NCBI GenBank assembly: GCA_016801845.1 | Contig: CM028927.1 | Span: 3,028,001 to 3,092,000, forward strand | Direction: 5' to 3' | DNA from: Polydactylus sextarius | Taxonomy: Eukaryota; Chordata; Actinopteri; Polynemidae | Length of the DNA: 64,000 bases | Shown here: in pieces, positions 11,701 to 23,943 of the stretch | Numbering within the stretch: position 1 is the stretch's first letter | Layout: every line of letters starts with the position of its first letter | Notes under the pieces: generated by a model | What the model was told of the DNA's origin: nothing | Seen by the model: only the letters and a program-made list of their open reading frames with translations | Databases searched by the model: none | Translations under genes and position numbers: made by a program

Positions 11701-12040
11701 GCTGGTGATAGACACCATGAGTTGGGATAAGTCCACCTCTTTTGTCACACAAAATAGCAATGGTAATTATAACTGATTTCTCTTTGAGCACAGTGGCCCC
11801 TAAGGACACAGTACATGCAAGAGAGAAAGCAAAAACATTAAGGGAAATAAATAAAAAAAAAAATGCTCCAAATTCAGAAGTGCAAACAAAACAAAAACAC
11901 TGTATATTTACAGTGAAAACACATTCAATAAGAACAGCTGTACCAGAAGTGCTCAGGGTGTGTGATAGTAAATGTAGCAAAAGATGTTGACTTGTAGAAC
12001 TGAACTGAAAGTAGAAAATGGAAGTGGAAATACCACACTG
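8761..12040. other. Non-coding, mostly unique sequence
   Basis: No exon, RNA gene or recognised repeat is seen in 3.3 kb. Frames at 9605-9844, 10305-10517 and 11675-11980 have no recognisable features. An A-rich stretch lies at about 10766-10800. Confidence 0.55.
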
Positions 12041-12812
12041 TTGTGTTCATTTACCACAGGGACCACACTCGCCTTGGCCTTCCACATCTGTTCTAGCTGT
12101 TCTTTCAGCCCTTGGTACTTTTAAACCTTTTCGTGTTCCTTCTTTCTAATGTTGGCGTCAGCTGGTATCGCCACATCTATCACCATTGCCTTCTTCTGCA
12201 CTTTGTCCACCACCACTAAAGCCAGGAGCTGTTGTCAGTCTGGAAGCTGAAGTCCCACAGAACCTTGGCACTGCTGTTCTCAGCCACCTTCTGTGGCACG
12301 GCCCATTGGGAGTTGGGTACTTCTATTCCATACTAGGTACAGATGTTCCTGTACACTATTCCAGCTACCTGGTTGTGCCTGTCCATGTACGCTGACCTGG
12401 CTAGCATCTTACACCCTGCCACTATGTGCTGGACTGTCTCAGGGGCATCTTTGCACAGTCTGCACCTTGGGTCTTGTCTACTGTGGGAGATCTTGGCCTC
12501 TATGACTCTTGTACCTAGGGCCTGTTCTTGTGCTGCCATGATTAGTGCCTCTGTGCTGTCTGTAAGTCCAGCCTTTTCCAGCCACTGGTAGGTCTTTTCG
12601 ATATCAGCCACTTCTTCAATTTGATGGTGGTACATTCCATGTAGGGGTTTATCCCTCCAAGTTGTCTGCTCCTCTTCCTCTGCACTCTCATTGGGTTTCT
12701 GCTGTCTGAAGCATTCATTTAGCAGTTCATCCTTTGTGGCCATTTTCTTGATGTATTCTTGGATGTTTGATGTTTCATCCTGAATCGTGGCCTTGATTCT
12801 CACAAGTCCTCA
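12041..12812 (-). pseudogene. 5'-truncated, decayed LINE tail: CCHC knuckle plus restriction-like endonuclease remnant
   Basis: The minus strand encodes the C-terminal end of a non-LTR retrotransposon polyprotein. An open stretch (12333-12803, 156 codons) holds a conserved helical region ('DKPLHGMYHHQIEEVADIEK') and a zinc-knuckle C-x2-C-x8-H-x4-C (C114, C117, H126, C131). In families with a restriction-like endonuclease this knuckle sits just before the nuclease. Past a stop codon (12333-12335) homology continues, then shifts frame between about 12217 and 12245, where the nuclease's PD motif is expected. It resumes as VVVDK..AMVIDVAIP (about 12163-12217) and meets another stop at 12121-12123. 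The reverse-transcriptase domain is absent. The copy ends at 12812 against a (TA)n tract, consistent with 5' truncation. The best family guess is the R4/Rex6-like or a related clade. It is not a functional gene. Confidence 0.85.
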
Positions 12813-12819
12813 GTGTATA

Positions 12820-12821
<2 letters not shown>

Positions 12822-12868
<47 letters not shown>
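12822..12868. repeat. (TA)n microsatellite
   Basis: About 23 TA units abut the truncated end of the LINE remnant. Confidence 0.97.
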
Positions 12869-12870
<2 letters not shown>

Positions 12871-12871
12871 T

Positions 12872-12904
12872 ATCCCCCAGAAAAAAAAAATCTTTCTGGG
12901 GGAT
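12872..12904. repeat. Perfect 12-bp-arm hairpin beside the (TA)n tract
   Basis: ATCCCCCAGAAA (12872-12883) and TTTCTGGGGGAT (12893-12904) are exact reverse complements around a 9-base A-rich loop. Confidence 0.9.
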
Positions 12905-15900
12905 GGAGGGAGTTGTGATGGAAGTCACAAATTTGCGACTTGTGGAATATTATGATGATGCATCAGAGTCTGTCATGTTGTTGCTTGTATTGTTTGATGG
13001 CTGTGTGTTCTCCCCTGCATGTGAATGGTGAATGGTGGTATATGCATGTCTGTCTATCCTTATGTCCTTAGTCTAGCGTGTGACTCTGTCCTGTGAGCAT
13101 CACTCTGCTGCACTATTGTTCCCTGCCACTCTGAGAGACTTAGCAGATTTGTATCTTGTTTTGGTAGTTTAAGTTTAGATTTTTCTTTATTTTGCTGAAA
13201 CTATTTTTCTATATTTGTACTTTATATTTGGGCTGATCTTGCTTGGCTTTGATACAAATCCTCAAATAAAAACATTGTTTTTGTCCATACTATTCACTTT
13301 CACTCTGAGTTTTTGGCCTGACCCTGGAACTCCTGGAGTGGAGCCCCTCATCAACAATAAGGCTTTCACATAACAAACTGTGAAAATGCATGTGTGGGGA
13401 TGTGTGTCAGGGACGAAGCACATCCAGCCAGTAAAGCTGTAACTGTACAATTAACAGTCATGAATGTGTTAACACGTAGACAGTAATTGAACCAACACCA
13501 ATCAGAAGGATGTAAAGGGTAAAACTGAAGTCACAGCAGGAGGTTGTCTCCACATCACTCCCACTTGCAGCTTGTTTGCTGATAGAATAAGGTTAGTTCA
13601 AGAGAGCAGTGATTCACTAAAGTGTTTACAGTGAATGTGTGTCACACACAAGCAAAAGAGTTAGTCTCACATCTATGTGAACTCTTTCTCTCTCTCTTTT
13701 TATTGTTCATTGGTGTCTACAAGATCAAGTATTTCATTGATAGTTGTGATCTGCTGGCATGTTGGCTCCTACATGTCTCTGATAAGATCCTTTATAGTTA
13801 CCAGTCTACAGTAAAATAAAATTCCAAGTGAAATCTCACGTGTCCACATGCAATAAGACGTGTGTTGTTTAGCTTGCACTAGTGTGGTATCTGAGGTGTT
13901 GGCAGCTCCCAGCTCCCATCTATAGTGACTGCTGAACACATGATTAGCCAGGTTCACACTATTGGACCAAAGCTGAGCTAACTGAGGTGTGCCAGGGATA
14001 ATTGTTTTCATACCGTCTCGAGCTGGTGCTAACTGATGCCACATTGGGGTAGCCTAGCTGTCACACCAAGGCTAACATCGGGGCTGTCTCAGGGCCACTT
14101 GGGGCTAGAGCCGCCTCAACGTTAAGGCGGGGTCAACCTGTTGCAGTAGGTGTGGAGACAGCAGGTAGAGGCAATAAGGATGGCATTGCAGAAGTATTTA
14201 TGATTTTAGCTGCTATGGAGCACAATGGACTGACAGTTATGGTCTCATGATGATGTTCGTACTCCACCTGGGCAGAGAATCAATGGGTTTTGTCGGAACA
14301 AAACACATCGTAGCAGAGAGAGCTGTCCTCCAAGTCAGAGAAAAACTTCAAGAGAAACTGCAGGCGTAGTATAAGCTATGCTAATGATCTAGATGGCAGT
14401 TGGCAAGCTAACTTCTTACAGCAGACCCATGTAGATCTGGTATAACTAGAATTAAAAACAAACAGAACTGATTGTTTACTTGCCGCTAGTCATTTGTTTT
14501 TACACTCTTGAACCTCCCATCCTGTTTGAAAATGGGCGGTATGGGTGACGTTTTCACAAATGGTGGCTTGCCAAAGGGCAATCCGGAGAGGCTAGTGGCA
14601 TGACTATCTGAAAGGGGGCTATGGGGCTAGTAGACATGGGACACTAGCACCTAGTTGGCCCCTAAATGACCCTGGCCTGGCTCGACAGTCTGAAGCCAGC
14701 TACTGAGCTGCTGGTGGAGCTGAGTGGAAGCATACTGAGAGTGCAGTGAGCGACTCTGCTCATGTCACACCAATATGTGTGTAATGAGGAAGAGAATGGC
14801 ACTAAAAATTAAGCGTGTGTTTCTTTTGTGTTTGAAGCCTCTGGGTGTTTAGATCAGTGGGATGAATTCAGAGCTCCACTGAAGGATCAGAATTCTGACA
14901 AACTCAGAATGCCAAACACTGTAACATTTAATCTCACGTACAAGGTCTAAACTATAACCATACACAGGTCAAAATGGAGACACCACTTAGAATAGTTTCT
15001 TAAATTTGTGAAAGTGGCAGTCAGTCATCCTTAAATTAATGTAATGTAATGAACATTAACACAAATTAAACCATCATCCTCAAAGTAAATATTGTGCCCA
15101 TTTTACCCATTTTTCACCAGCCAAATGTCATCTGATCATTGAGATAGTAAAATCACCTCAGAGACAGGGAGTGCATACTATGTTATACTGTTAGCGGTTG
15201 TTCTGGAGGATGTGTTCTAGCTATTGGGGTATCATACTGTTCTGGCAGCTGCCAGGGTGATGGCAAAAAAGCTCCTGACTGACTGTCAAACTTTGGATTC
15301 GGGAGGAGAAATATGGATTTCATCCTAGCTGTGGAACGGGAAAACAACTCTTTATGCTAGTAATGTTTCTAGGGTCCTGGGAGTTTGCCCATCTAGTCTA
15401 TATGTGCTTTAAGCAGAAGATTTATAACCAAGTCCCTTGGGTTATCTTGTGCAGTGTACTGCACTAATATGAGGTTTCAGGGCTGTTGTTACAAACCAGA
15501 GTGAGAGCTATGTCTATATACTGGGCACAAAGTCAGGCATGTATTGGCCTCCACAAGGGTTCTTGCTTAGTGTGGCCCCAAGAGGTACTGGAAGGTGTTG
15601 TTGAGGAGAGGTGTTGTTTGACCTGCTACCTCTGCAACCTGACCAACCTGAAAGTGGAAGGATGGATGTGTGAAATATGTGTCATCTTTGTTATACAGCA
15701 TCTTTTCTAGGTTACCATGTCAACTGCTGTCAGGAAATAAGCAGATGTGTCTAAACAGCTAAAGATTACAAATGAAACAGTTTTGGGGAAGGAAAAGGAA
15801 AGAATCAGGCTCTTTTTGATCATAGATTGAACTCTAACCAAGTAACTCTAACACTAACTCATGGTAGATAATAGTCTCAACCACCTCAGTGTCTTCATAA

Positions 15901-16732
15901 ATCCAGTAAATGAACAAGAAAAAACACCTGACATTTGATGCACAGCAGTAATTATTCAGGTTTGGAAGCTATTGTGTTTGGAATCATAATTCTGTCAGGG
16001 ACTTACAATTATACACTTACTGATGGACCCATTGTGCCCATGGGTACACACAGACTGCAGCTCTGTCTGTCTGTGTTTTCTGATGTTTCTGCTGTCCAAA
16101 ACATATATTGCCAACAGAAAGATGATTCAGCTGACTTGTTTTCCAGTTGCTAATGCTTGGTTAGATTTGGGCAGAGAAACTAGGTCATATTGAGGAAACA
16201 CTGTGGTTCTGGTCAAAGGAACAGCAACACCGACTGTTGGTAAAAAAAAGGACCCAACAAATGGACATGTTGTTTTCATTTTTAAAATTCATACACAAAC
16301 AGTACAAAACTGACAAGCTGTGCTTGTAGAATTGTGTAAATAACAGCTAGTTACACACCTGCCACTTACTCTTCAATACAAATAATTCATTTAGTCATGT
16401 TTCTGCCCAAGTCCAATATCTCTCTCCACTCTTGTTTTGGAAATATCTGGCTCTTTAGTTGCTAAATATTCCAATTTGTTCAGAGTCAGTGTTTAGAACT
16501 GAACAGAACAGAAAATTACACCAGTAGCAAGACTGAACCACTGACAGGTTGGCCACATTTCTAAACCAGGACAGTAAAGTGAATCACACATTCATATATC
16601 ATGTTGTGTCATGTACATTCATCAGGATAAAGAGCAGTGATCAGATACTGGACAGTAAAATTTCAGTTTTCAACATTCACTAACCTGATTTTCAGCACCT
16701 ACATCCCTCTCTCATTGTTATTTCACAAAAGC
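12905..16732. other. Non-coding sequence; GC-richer stretch at about 13820-14700
   Basis: No gene is recognised. 13820-14700 is richer in G+C than its surroundings and contains a nearly perfect 20-bp palindrome at 14111-14130 (ccgcct..aacgtt..aggcgg, one mismatched pair). It may be an unidentified old repeat. An AATAAA-like signal near 13263 lies in sequence with no coding evidence. Confidence 0.5.
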
Positions 16733-16753
16733 AAAAAAAAAAAAAAAAAAAAA
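16733..16753. repeat. Poly-A tract (21 A)
   Basis: Homopolymer with no recognisable retroposed sequence upstream. Confidence 0.95.
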
Positions 16754-17739
16754 CACCAAAACAATGGACCACTATGAATTCAACATTGATTTGTCTGTCA
16801 ATGAATTTTGTTTGCTCTGGTCAAGGTTGTTGCTAGCCTATGAGTCATTCTGATAGAAGCTCTCAGTATGCTAATGGTTAGCTCACATCTTTAGAGTCTG
16901 TTTTTTTTTTCAAAGCAGCTGCAGGAGGATTATCCCTTCCTTAGTAAAGTGCTCAGCAATGAAAATGCTTTTCCTGAGGGGGTGTAATTGCATTTCATGT
17001 TAAACTCTGAATGACAGAGGCGCCTAGTCCAGTCTTTTTCTTATTAGTGCTAATGCCTCAAGCTTCTGGTGCACTAGCAACATCATACAGCACACTGTTC
17101 AACAAACAACACATCTGCTGATACCTCAAAGATAATCACTGACCTTTAGCTTTCCTTCTGATATAAGGCAGTGTTCAAGCCTGCCTACTGTGTATCATAT
17201 TACTGTTCTGTGATGGCTAAGAATTGATTACAATCATGCTGACACATTTTTGTAGCTCAGAATACATTACATTACATCTATCATCCTGAGGACATCAATA
17301 TAGCTTGATTAAGACTCCTCTGCTACTGTATTACCAATGATCTATTTGTGTCAGGATGACTGACTGCCACTTTCACACATCACAATGGTAAATTTTCAAC
17401 CTTTCAATCCAGATAAAATGATGAGAGGTGATAATTACAGATTGTTATCAGATTTGTCTGAAATCCTTACTTTGTAAACTATGCACTGTCTGTGTTAACC
17501 GTCATTTTCCTCATTATAAAGGAACATTTTCAGTGCAGCATTTGTAGAAGCATTTATGGGATTTCTTTTTTTTAATATCACATCCCTGATTCACACCACA
17601 CATCAAGTATGGAAAGAAAATCAATCTTAAATCTATGAAAGCTCCTACACAGCATTTGCCATCAAGTCCCTGGAAGAATTTAGTCAGGTTCAAAAATCCA
17701 CACTGCCACTTTGACACAATTCCACTAAATTACACCCTA
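16754..17739. other. Non-coding sequence with no recognised feature
   Basis: Unique-looking sequence with no exon or repeat family recognised. Confidence 0.5.
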
Positions 17740-18130
17740 AATGACTTTTAATGGCAAAGAGTTTTAATGGAAAAGAGCCTGCCTTTGCAAAGAAAGGAGG
17801 AAATAAGCCATTGATCGAATGCTGAACATGAAGCATTGGATTTATTGAGATAATGCAATGAAAGTGTGACTGGGGAACATATTTTCTGGAATTACTCTCA
17901 CTCTAATGAGCATAATATTATCCAGAGTAAAGTTTTGGATAGAACCCTCCATCTGTAAAAGCCTGCGGATGGTGGGCCTTTTTTCCAAGATGTCATATAA
18001 TAGTGAAGCTCATTCTTTCATGTTGCTACAATGAACACTGATCACTATGCACCGACCAGGCAGATGGAGGAGACGATAAGAAAACCTGGTTCATAATGAG
18101 TTAATGTAGCAGTTTAATCTAATGCAATGA
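17740..18130. promoter_or_regulatory. Candidate conserved non-coding element
   Basis: Unique sequence carries an imperfect tandem 'cttttaatgg(c/a)aaagag' pair (about 17746-17780), clustered TAAT/ATTA cores ('taatgagcataatattatcc' near 17903, 'cataatgagttaatg' near 18091) and interspersed GC-richer blocks. This resembles developmental enhancer sequence. Inference from texture only. Confidence 0.3.
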
Positions 18131-20280
18131 GCAGACAAATGATTAGTTTTTAACCTTTAACAAAGGCTGTGATAGAAGTATGGATATGTGCAGTTTAAAA
18201 AAGAGTGATCCTTTGATATTTTATGATGAAATGGTTGAACTAGAGAGTAACACAATAACAAAAGGTGGTACTCAAGCAGAACTGGCCCAAGAAGTTTAGG
18301 GTCCAAAGTAGAATGGAGACTGAATGAAGATGACATCAATCATCTCGGCAAGTAAAACATCCAATTACACATTTTACTCAAAGATGGTTTCTGTTTTTTA
18401 TGTGATGTAAGTCTTTAATATTCTTATGAGCTTGGTTTTAATTAATCAGCTGATTAGATGCTAAACTGGAAAGAGGTGCCATGATTGACACATTAGAACG
18501 CTGATTGGTCAGGTGGACTTCAATTTTATGGCTTTACCTGATCAATACTGTTCAGAATCTGGCAGTACCAATATCAAAGATACTTTGACTTTATTGTGTA
18601 CAATGGGAGAAGTGGAGGTGCATCCTCCATCTCTCTCTATATATATTTAGTGTTTCTTTACCCTTACCCAGTCATTGTTCATTAATATTCTAACCATCAT
18701 AATGAAGAAGGAAGTCACTTTAAACCAAAACTATCGCGTTTCTATTAGCAATGTATTTTTGTAATCAAATACTCAAAGAGATTTGTAACAGTTTTGAAAG
18801 GCTCAGACAAATTCTGTTGAAGAATAACACTCATTGCTTAGAATTATAAAGGAACTATCTATAAACTGAGGGAACTACCACAACAGGAACTGAGGGAACT
18901 ACCACAACACACCCACTATAGCTTCAGTAAGCAAACAGTCAAAAAAAGTAAACAACTATTTGCTTGCTAGCTTTAGATATCTAGTTTTAACCAGAGATAA
19001 AAATTAAATAGAATGTAATATTACCTATAACATCTAATGTGTAAAAACAACTATCAACGGGTTTCTAAAATAAGAAACAAATATTTTTTTTTTTATTATT
19101 TTATCTACTCTGTAAGTTTTTTCCAACATATGAGCCTATTTATTCTCATTAGCTTTATCAGTATTTGCAATTTCTTATTCCAGTCTCATATGAAGATAAC
19201 ATCACAGAAGATGGTTGATTGTCAGTAGACTATTTACATCCATTGTCAATAATTATTGTGATGCTGCCCTTCTTCACCAAACAGTGAAGGAATTGTGGAA
19301 GTTCAGGTGAGAAAATCAACCAAATTCATCATCTACTAATAGGTCTTACTGAAATACTTAGGATTTCTTAAGATTTCAGTATTTCATGGCCTTTATTTGT
19401 AGGCAAGTGGAATTACAATCAAGCTATAAAAAACAGGTTGACCAAAGAGGTTAAATTAAATAAAAAGCTATAATATTAAATATCACGTTGTAATATTGCT
19501 CTTTCCTCAACCCAACAGCTCAGTGGTGGGGTAAAGGTTAGAGAATATTATGACAGATCATTGTTTCAACTCCCTAGAGTGACAGGATAAAACAAATACA
19601 TACAATGACAAAAACAGAACAACATACTGGAGAACTTTCTGCAGTCTTTTTGTCATGAATCTGTGCAACCCAAGTATATCATGGAGAACCAGTGATTGAC
19701 AGTAAAGCCACTCCCAGCAATACTCTAGTCTTATCATGACTGACAGTAGCTGACAAAGTACCCTGCAGGCAGTGATCATTATAGTCTTCCAGGCCTTTCC
19801 CTGAACCCAGTATTTAGACTGTCTAAACTCTTAACAGCAGCTCTGCCCCTTGAAACATCTCTTTGCATCTTAGATCTGATTTTATTACAGAACATAGAGA
19901 GTCTGGCTGCCTGATGACAAGGGGCAGTTTTACCATCTCATGCATATTCTTTTGTTTGTCTTCAAGTCACTTTGCTTTAAATCATCAAAGTGACTGGGAA
20001 GAAAACGATTCATTTTCTTCCAGGACTCTGGCTTCGTTGAACTGGACATAGAGATTTCCACACAAGAGATTTCCCATGCAGATTATATTTAAAAATCACA
20101 CAACTGTTAGTTATTTGCACACTTGAGTGTGGCTCTAACAGACAAACTGAAAGACTCATTGATGCTCTCTGCTCTTACAAAAGTAGACATTTCCCTGCTA
20201 TGCTAATATTGTTAAAGTTATTAAACATTTCAGGACTCAAGTCCATGTGAAGACACAGGCATATAAAGACTGGTAGATGG
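18131..20280. other. Non-coding sequence; 24-bp direct repeat at 18864-18911
   Basis: No gene is recognised. Two tandem copies of a 24-bp unit ('aactgagggaactaccacaa' plus 4 bases) lie at 18864-18911. A short poly-T run lies near 19084. The rest is unremarkable. Confidence 0.55.
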
Positions 20281-20560
20281 TGAAGATGGTTTAATACAGA
20301 TTAACAGGCTAACATAAGGTCTGGCAGGCAGATGCAAAGACAAAGGATCCAAACTAAACAGTCTCTGGAGACCTCAACAGAAGCAGAAACTAACAGAAGG
20401 GAACAAAGCTGACAAATTGACAGTGTGGAAGTACACAAGGAGTAAATACACTTGAGCTGTGGAGGTAACAAGACACAAGTGAAACTAATCAGAACAAGGC
20501 AGGAAATCAAACTGAATGGAAACACAGCAGCAGGAAATAAAACACAGGGAACATAAGAGG
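20281..20560. repeat. Probable dispersed fish repeat (unassigned)
   Basis: A purine-rich stretch with 'acaagacacaagtgaaacta', 'caggaaatcaaactga' and 'aaataaaacacaggg' resembles an interspersed sequence common in teleost genomes, with 'gacacaggtgaaacaaatcag'-like motifs. Class and boundaries are uncertain. A minus frame (20301-20675) runs through it with no known domain. Confidence 0.4.
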
Positions 20561-23274
20561 TCAACAACAAAACAAGATTCAAATTCAATTTCAGTTCAGA
20601 TTCCTTTAATGAGTCCCAAGATGAGGACGTTTCACCACTGCAGCTGCAGAGAGTCAAGGAAAAGAACAAAAGCACATGTGAAAAATATTAAATATACAAA
20701 TAAACAAGTTAGTAGTGTGGCATTAGTGTATCAGTAAGACATGTTGAGTCTTGAGACTTTGAGTTTTCTGTGTCATGAAGGTGGCTCTGCATCAATCTGG
20801 CTACATCACCATGGTAACCTGTTCTGGAACAGGCTATGTTCTGAGTTTCTGCTTTAAATTGGCCATAAAAAGCACCAACCTTTCACTGATCATCTCCTTT
20901 GTACCTGACTTGCTAGAATTCATGGAGTTTGTCTCTGGAGGAGGAGCATTTTGGTGACTCCAGTGACTTGTGGATTTTGCTGGACATTATAGATGTTCAA
21001 AATCAATAAGCTGTATGTTTATAATGTCACTAAAAGAAGCCATGCGCTTTCATTAACACAAACTGTGGCTTAGTTTATTTATTGTTGCTGGCACTGCAGC
21101 AAACAAAACACTGATTAAACAATGTATTAGTCTTTGTTGTTCTTATTGAACTTGCATTTTAATTTGTCATATTGTACATTTATAATGATAATGAAGTTAG
21201 AGTTACTCTGGGGTGGGGCTTTATGAAACTATGCTGAGCTTGCTTTGTAGCACACCCCTTAGGCAGGTGATTACCAAAATAAAATATGAAATGGTAACAT
21301 AGGGTCCACACAGTCACTCAAGTGACAGATTGTCAGTAGCCTCAGCTATGAACCACATAATGAATGGGAGATGTTCTGCCTCACAGCAGAACCAGACTTC
21401 ACGGTGTCTATACCAGGTATTCATCTTTGTTTTTCTAGTTCTCATATTTGACAGGTGGTTTCCTTCTGGTGCAGTTTGTTATCACACTAGTGAGAGGTGT
21501 AAACATGAGGTTATACAGACTGAGTCATCCTACGGTTTTGGTGACATCATCCTGGGTCGTCCGAGCGTCATCAGAACCCACGTGGAAGGATCAGACAGAC
21601 AGCAGGTCAGTCAACACTTTAATGTCTCGTCTCCTCTCGTGTGTTTTTACCAGATGCTTATGAAAAGAAAAACCTTGAGGTGAAAGCAGATCTCTGCTCT
21701 GAGAAATATAGGAATATAAAACACAAACAAACTTTAATACAGAGTATTAACCTACACCTGTGCTTACAGCCTGGAGACTGTTTTTTTCCAACCACTCTTC
21801 CTGATAATGATGTTCTATTTGTCAGGTTGCATGTGGATCACAAGCACAGCAACAAATTCTCAGTTGGAATTGTGACTTGACCACTCAGTTCCTTATTCTT
21901 GTTGTCACTGTGCAGTTTTATTCTTCTTCCATTTGCTAGAAAAACAAATCTTCTGCCAAAGTTGCAGTTTTCTTACAGACTGCATCAGATTTTTACCTGC
22001 AGGATTTCTCTGTATAGTCCTGCAGTCATTTTTACTACCTTTACAAGCCTTGAGGTCACAATGTCACGATAAGGATGAGATGTCGATAATGATGTAGAGC
22101 TCTGATAGTGAAAAACTCACTTTTGTGCCAGATCATACAACATTGTTGCAGCTGACTACCTTGTGTCTTCTGGTGAGGTGAAGTTGGGATGTGATGACAG
22201 TTGAATGCCTTTCTGTTTGCTGGTTTCCCATAAAGTTGTGACTGATGAAACTCCAGACCAGCTGTTGCTGTCTGCAAAGTTTCTACTGAGCTTCTGAAAC
22301 GTTTGCAAAATAGAAATGAACAAGTGTTTTGTACTGATTTTTTTTTTTTTTTTTTGCAAATTCAATCCATACTGCTTCGGCTGTGGTATGTATTGCCTCC
22401 AGGAAGAAGCTGCACTCTAAAATCTAAAAGTTTTTTACAGCCCACTTGGCATTTTCAGGTTGTTACAAGTTATGATCAAAGTGGAAACATTTCCACCTTA
22501 AACAGTGAACCATCTTTCCTCTTGTACTAGTCTGTGAAATTTTGCTCATGGTATGCTGAACTCATCTGCAGCCTGTTCACCAAAAAATACCAGAGAAATC
22601 ATCTGAGAGGTTCAGGCCTGCCACAGTCCTTCCCTTACTGGAGTTTGACAGTGATTGTGGGTGACATCCCTGTCAGCTCTACCTGCTGCAGTTTGTTTCA
22701 TCAGGACACAATTCTTAGCCCCATTAGTGTTAAAACTGTTCTTCTTGTGGATTGATAATTCCCTTTTAATGTCCCATTGTTTCTGCTACTGTCTGCTACA
22801 TGTCAGAGTTGGTAGATATATCTATTATAAATCGGTGCAATGATCGCAGTTGAGTAAAACATTTCCTTGATTTCATGCATTAGTTTCACTCAGTACTCAC
22901 AGATTATTTTACTGTTACTTGTACTATGTTTACAAGTTTGATACATCTCTTGGCGGTCTCCTTTACCGGTCTTATTGTGGTTTCACTCCTTTTTACAGAT
23001 GGATAGATTCATGTGTTGACCTCCAGGGAAATGTCTTGAGATCCATCCCATGACCACTGTAAAGGCTTGGTGTACAGCTTGGTGCTGTAAAGAGTTAACG
23101 GGAAATGAGGGAGAGAGACTATTAGAATGACCTGCAGCACCCCTTCATGGTGGAGGTTTTTTCCATTACACTGACTCTGCCAAGCATTATATCTTGCAAT
23201 TATAGATGGATTTTTCTTTGTTGATCAGTGTCACCAAAACTAAATGAATTCTACTTTTTTCAGTCTTGTAAAAC
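20561..23274. other. Non-coding sequence; poly-T at about 22339-22355
   Basis: No gene or recognised repeat family. Overlapping frames at 21330-21880 (up to 117 codons) have no recognisable domain and no convincing splice context. Confidence 0.5.
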
Positions 23275-23450
23275 AATCCATCCAATAGATGTACAAGATG
23301 GCACTGTGGACAGATTACCAGTCTATCACAGCAGCGGGACCTATGGTCAATTTAGAGTCCCATAAGTCAGAGATCCACAGGGAGAACACACAACTCAACT
23401 TAGCTTGAAATGCAGAATGTTGTTGTGAGGAAGCAGTGTTAACCTCAGCA
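23275..23450 (-). repeat. Antisense copy of the tRNA-headed SINE-like fish repeat (5' half)
   Basis: Read on the minus strand, 'ggttaacactg', 'tgtgttctccctgtgg', 'ggactctaaattgacc' and a diverged tail follow the order of the family seen at 35795-36005. The copy is strongly diverged. Confidence 0.6.
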
Positions 23451-23584
23451 TCACTGTGTGTCTCTGCAAAACACTAACATTAGAAAGAAGACTGATATTT
23501 CTTATGGACATTGTGTTTCCTACATCTGTCTGACTGTGTATTATCATATCGTCAATTAGGGGACAATTTAGGAACACTAACGTA

Positions 23585-23870
23585 GGTGTAATTTCACCTA
23601 AATGATTTTCCCTCCACCGACCTGAGTGTTTAATGTATCAGCTGCCTTGGTGGAGAGAGCGGAGAACTAATTGAAAATTATAGGAGAGAAATAAAAGGCG
23701 GGATTACACGATTACAGGATTACACAGTAATTAAAGTTGTATGGCATGCTTAGATTGCACTTGTATTTCTCTTTTCAAATATTTCATTCCAGCTAATTGA
23801 TTGAACTCTGCGGGAAATGATTAACATCGGCCCATTTCAAACAAATGTGACCATCAACAATAATTCTTCT
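23585..23870. promoter_or_regulatory. Candidate enhancer-like element with three bicoid-type sites at 8-bp spacing
   Basis: Unique sequence packs several homeodomain motifs: 'ctaattgaaaattatagg' near 23667, GGATTA at 23701-23706, CGATTA at 23709-23714, GGATTA at 23717-23722, GTAATTA at 23727-23733 and 'agctaattgattga' near 23792. GGATTA is the reverse complement of TAATCC, the site of Otx/Crx/Pitx/Gsc-type (K50) homeodomains. The three starts are exactly 8 bp apart. The texture is that of a conserved developmental enhancer. Conservation and function are inferred, not shown. Confidence 0.4.
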
Positions 23871-23923
23871 TGACTATGGTTTATAATCATAGGTGACAGC
23901 TTCATCAAAACAAGTTCTTATAG

Positions 23924-23943
23924 AGTCAAATTATAATTTGACT
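23924..23943. repeat. Perfect 20-bp palindrome
   Basis: AGTCAAATTATAATTTGACT is identical to its own reverse complement with no spacer. Confidence 0.95.

Noticed and set aside
12905..13300. LTR remnant downstream of the TA tract (AATAAA near 13263)
   Set aside because: No paired LTR, no TG..CA ends, no primer-binding site and no pol homology.
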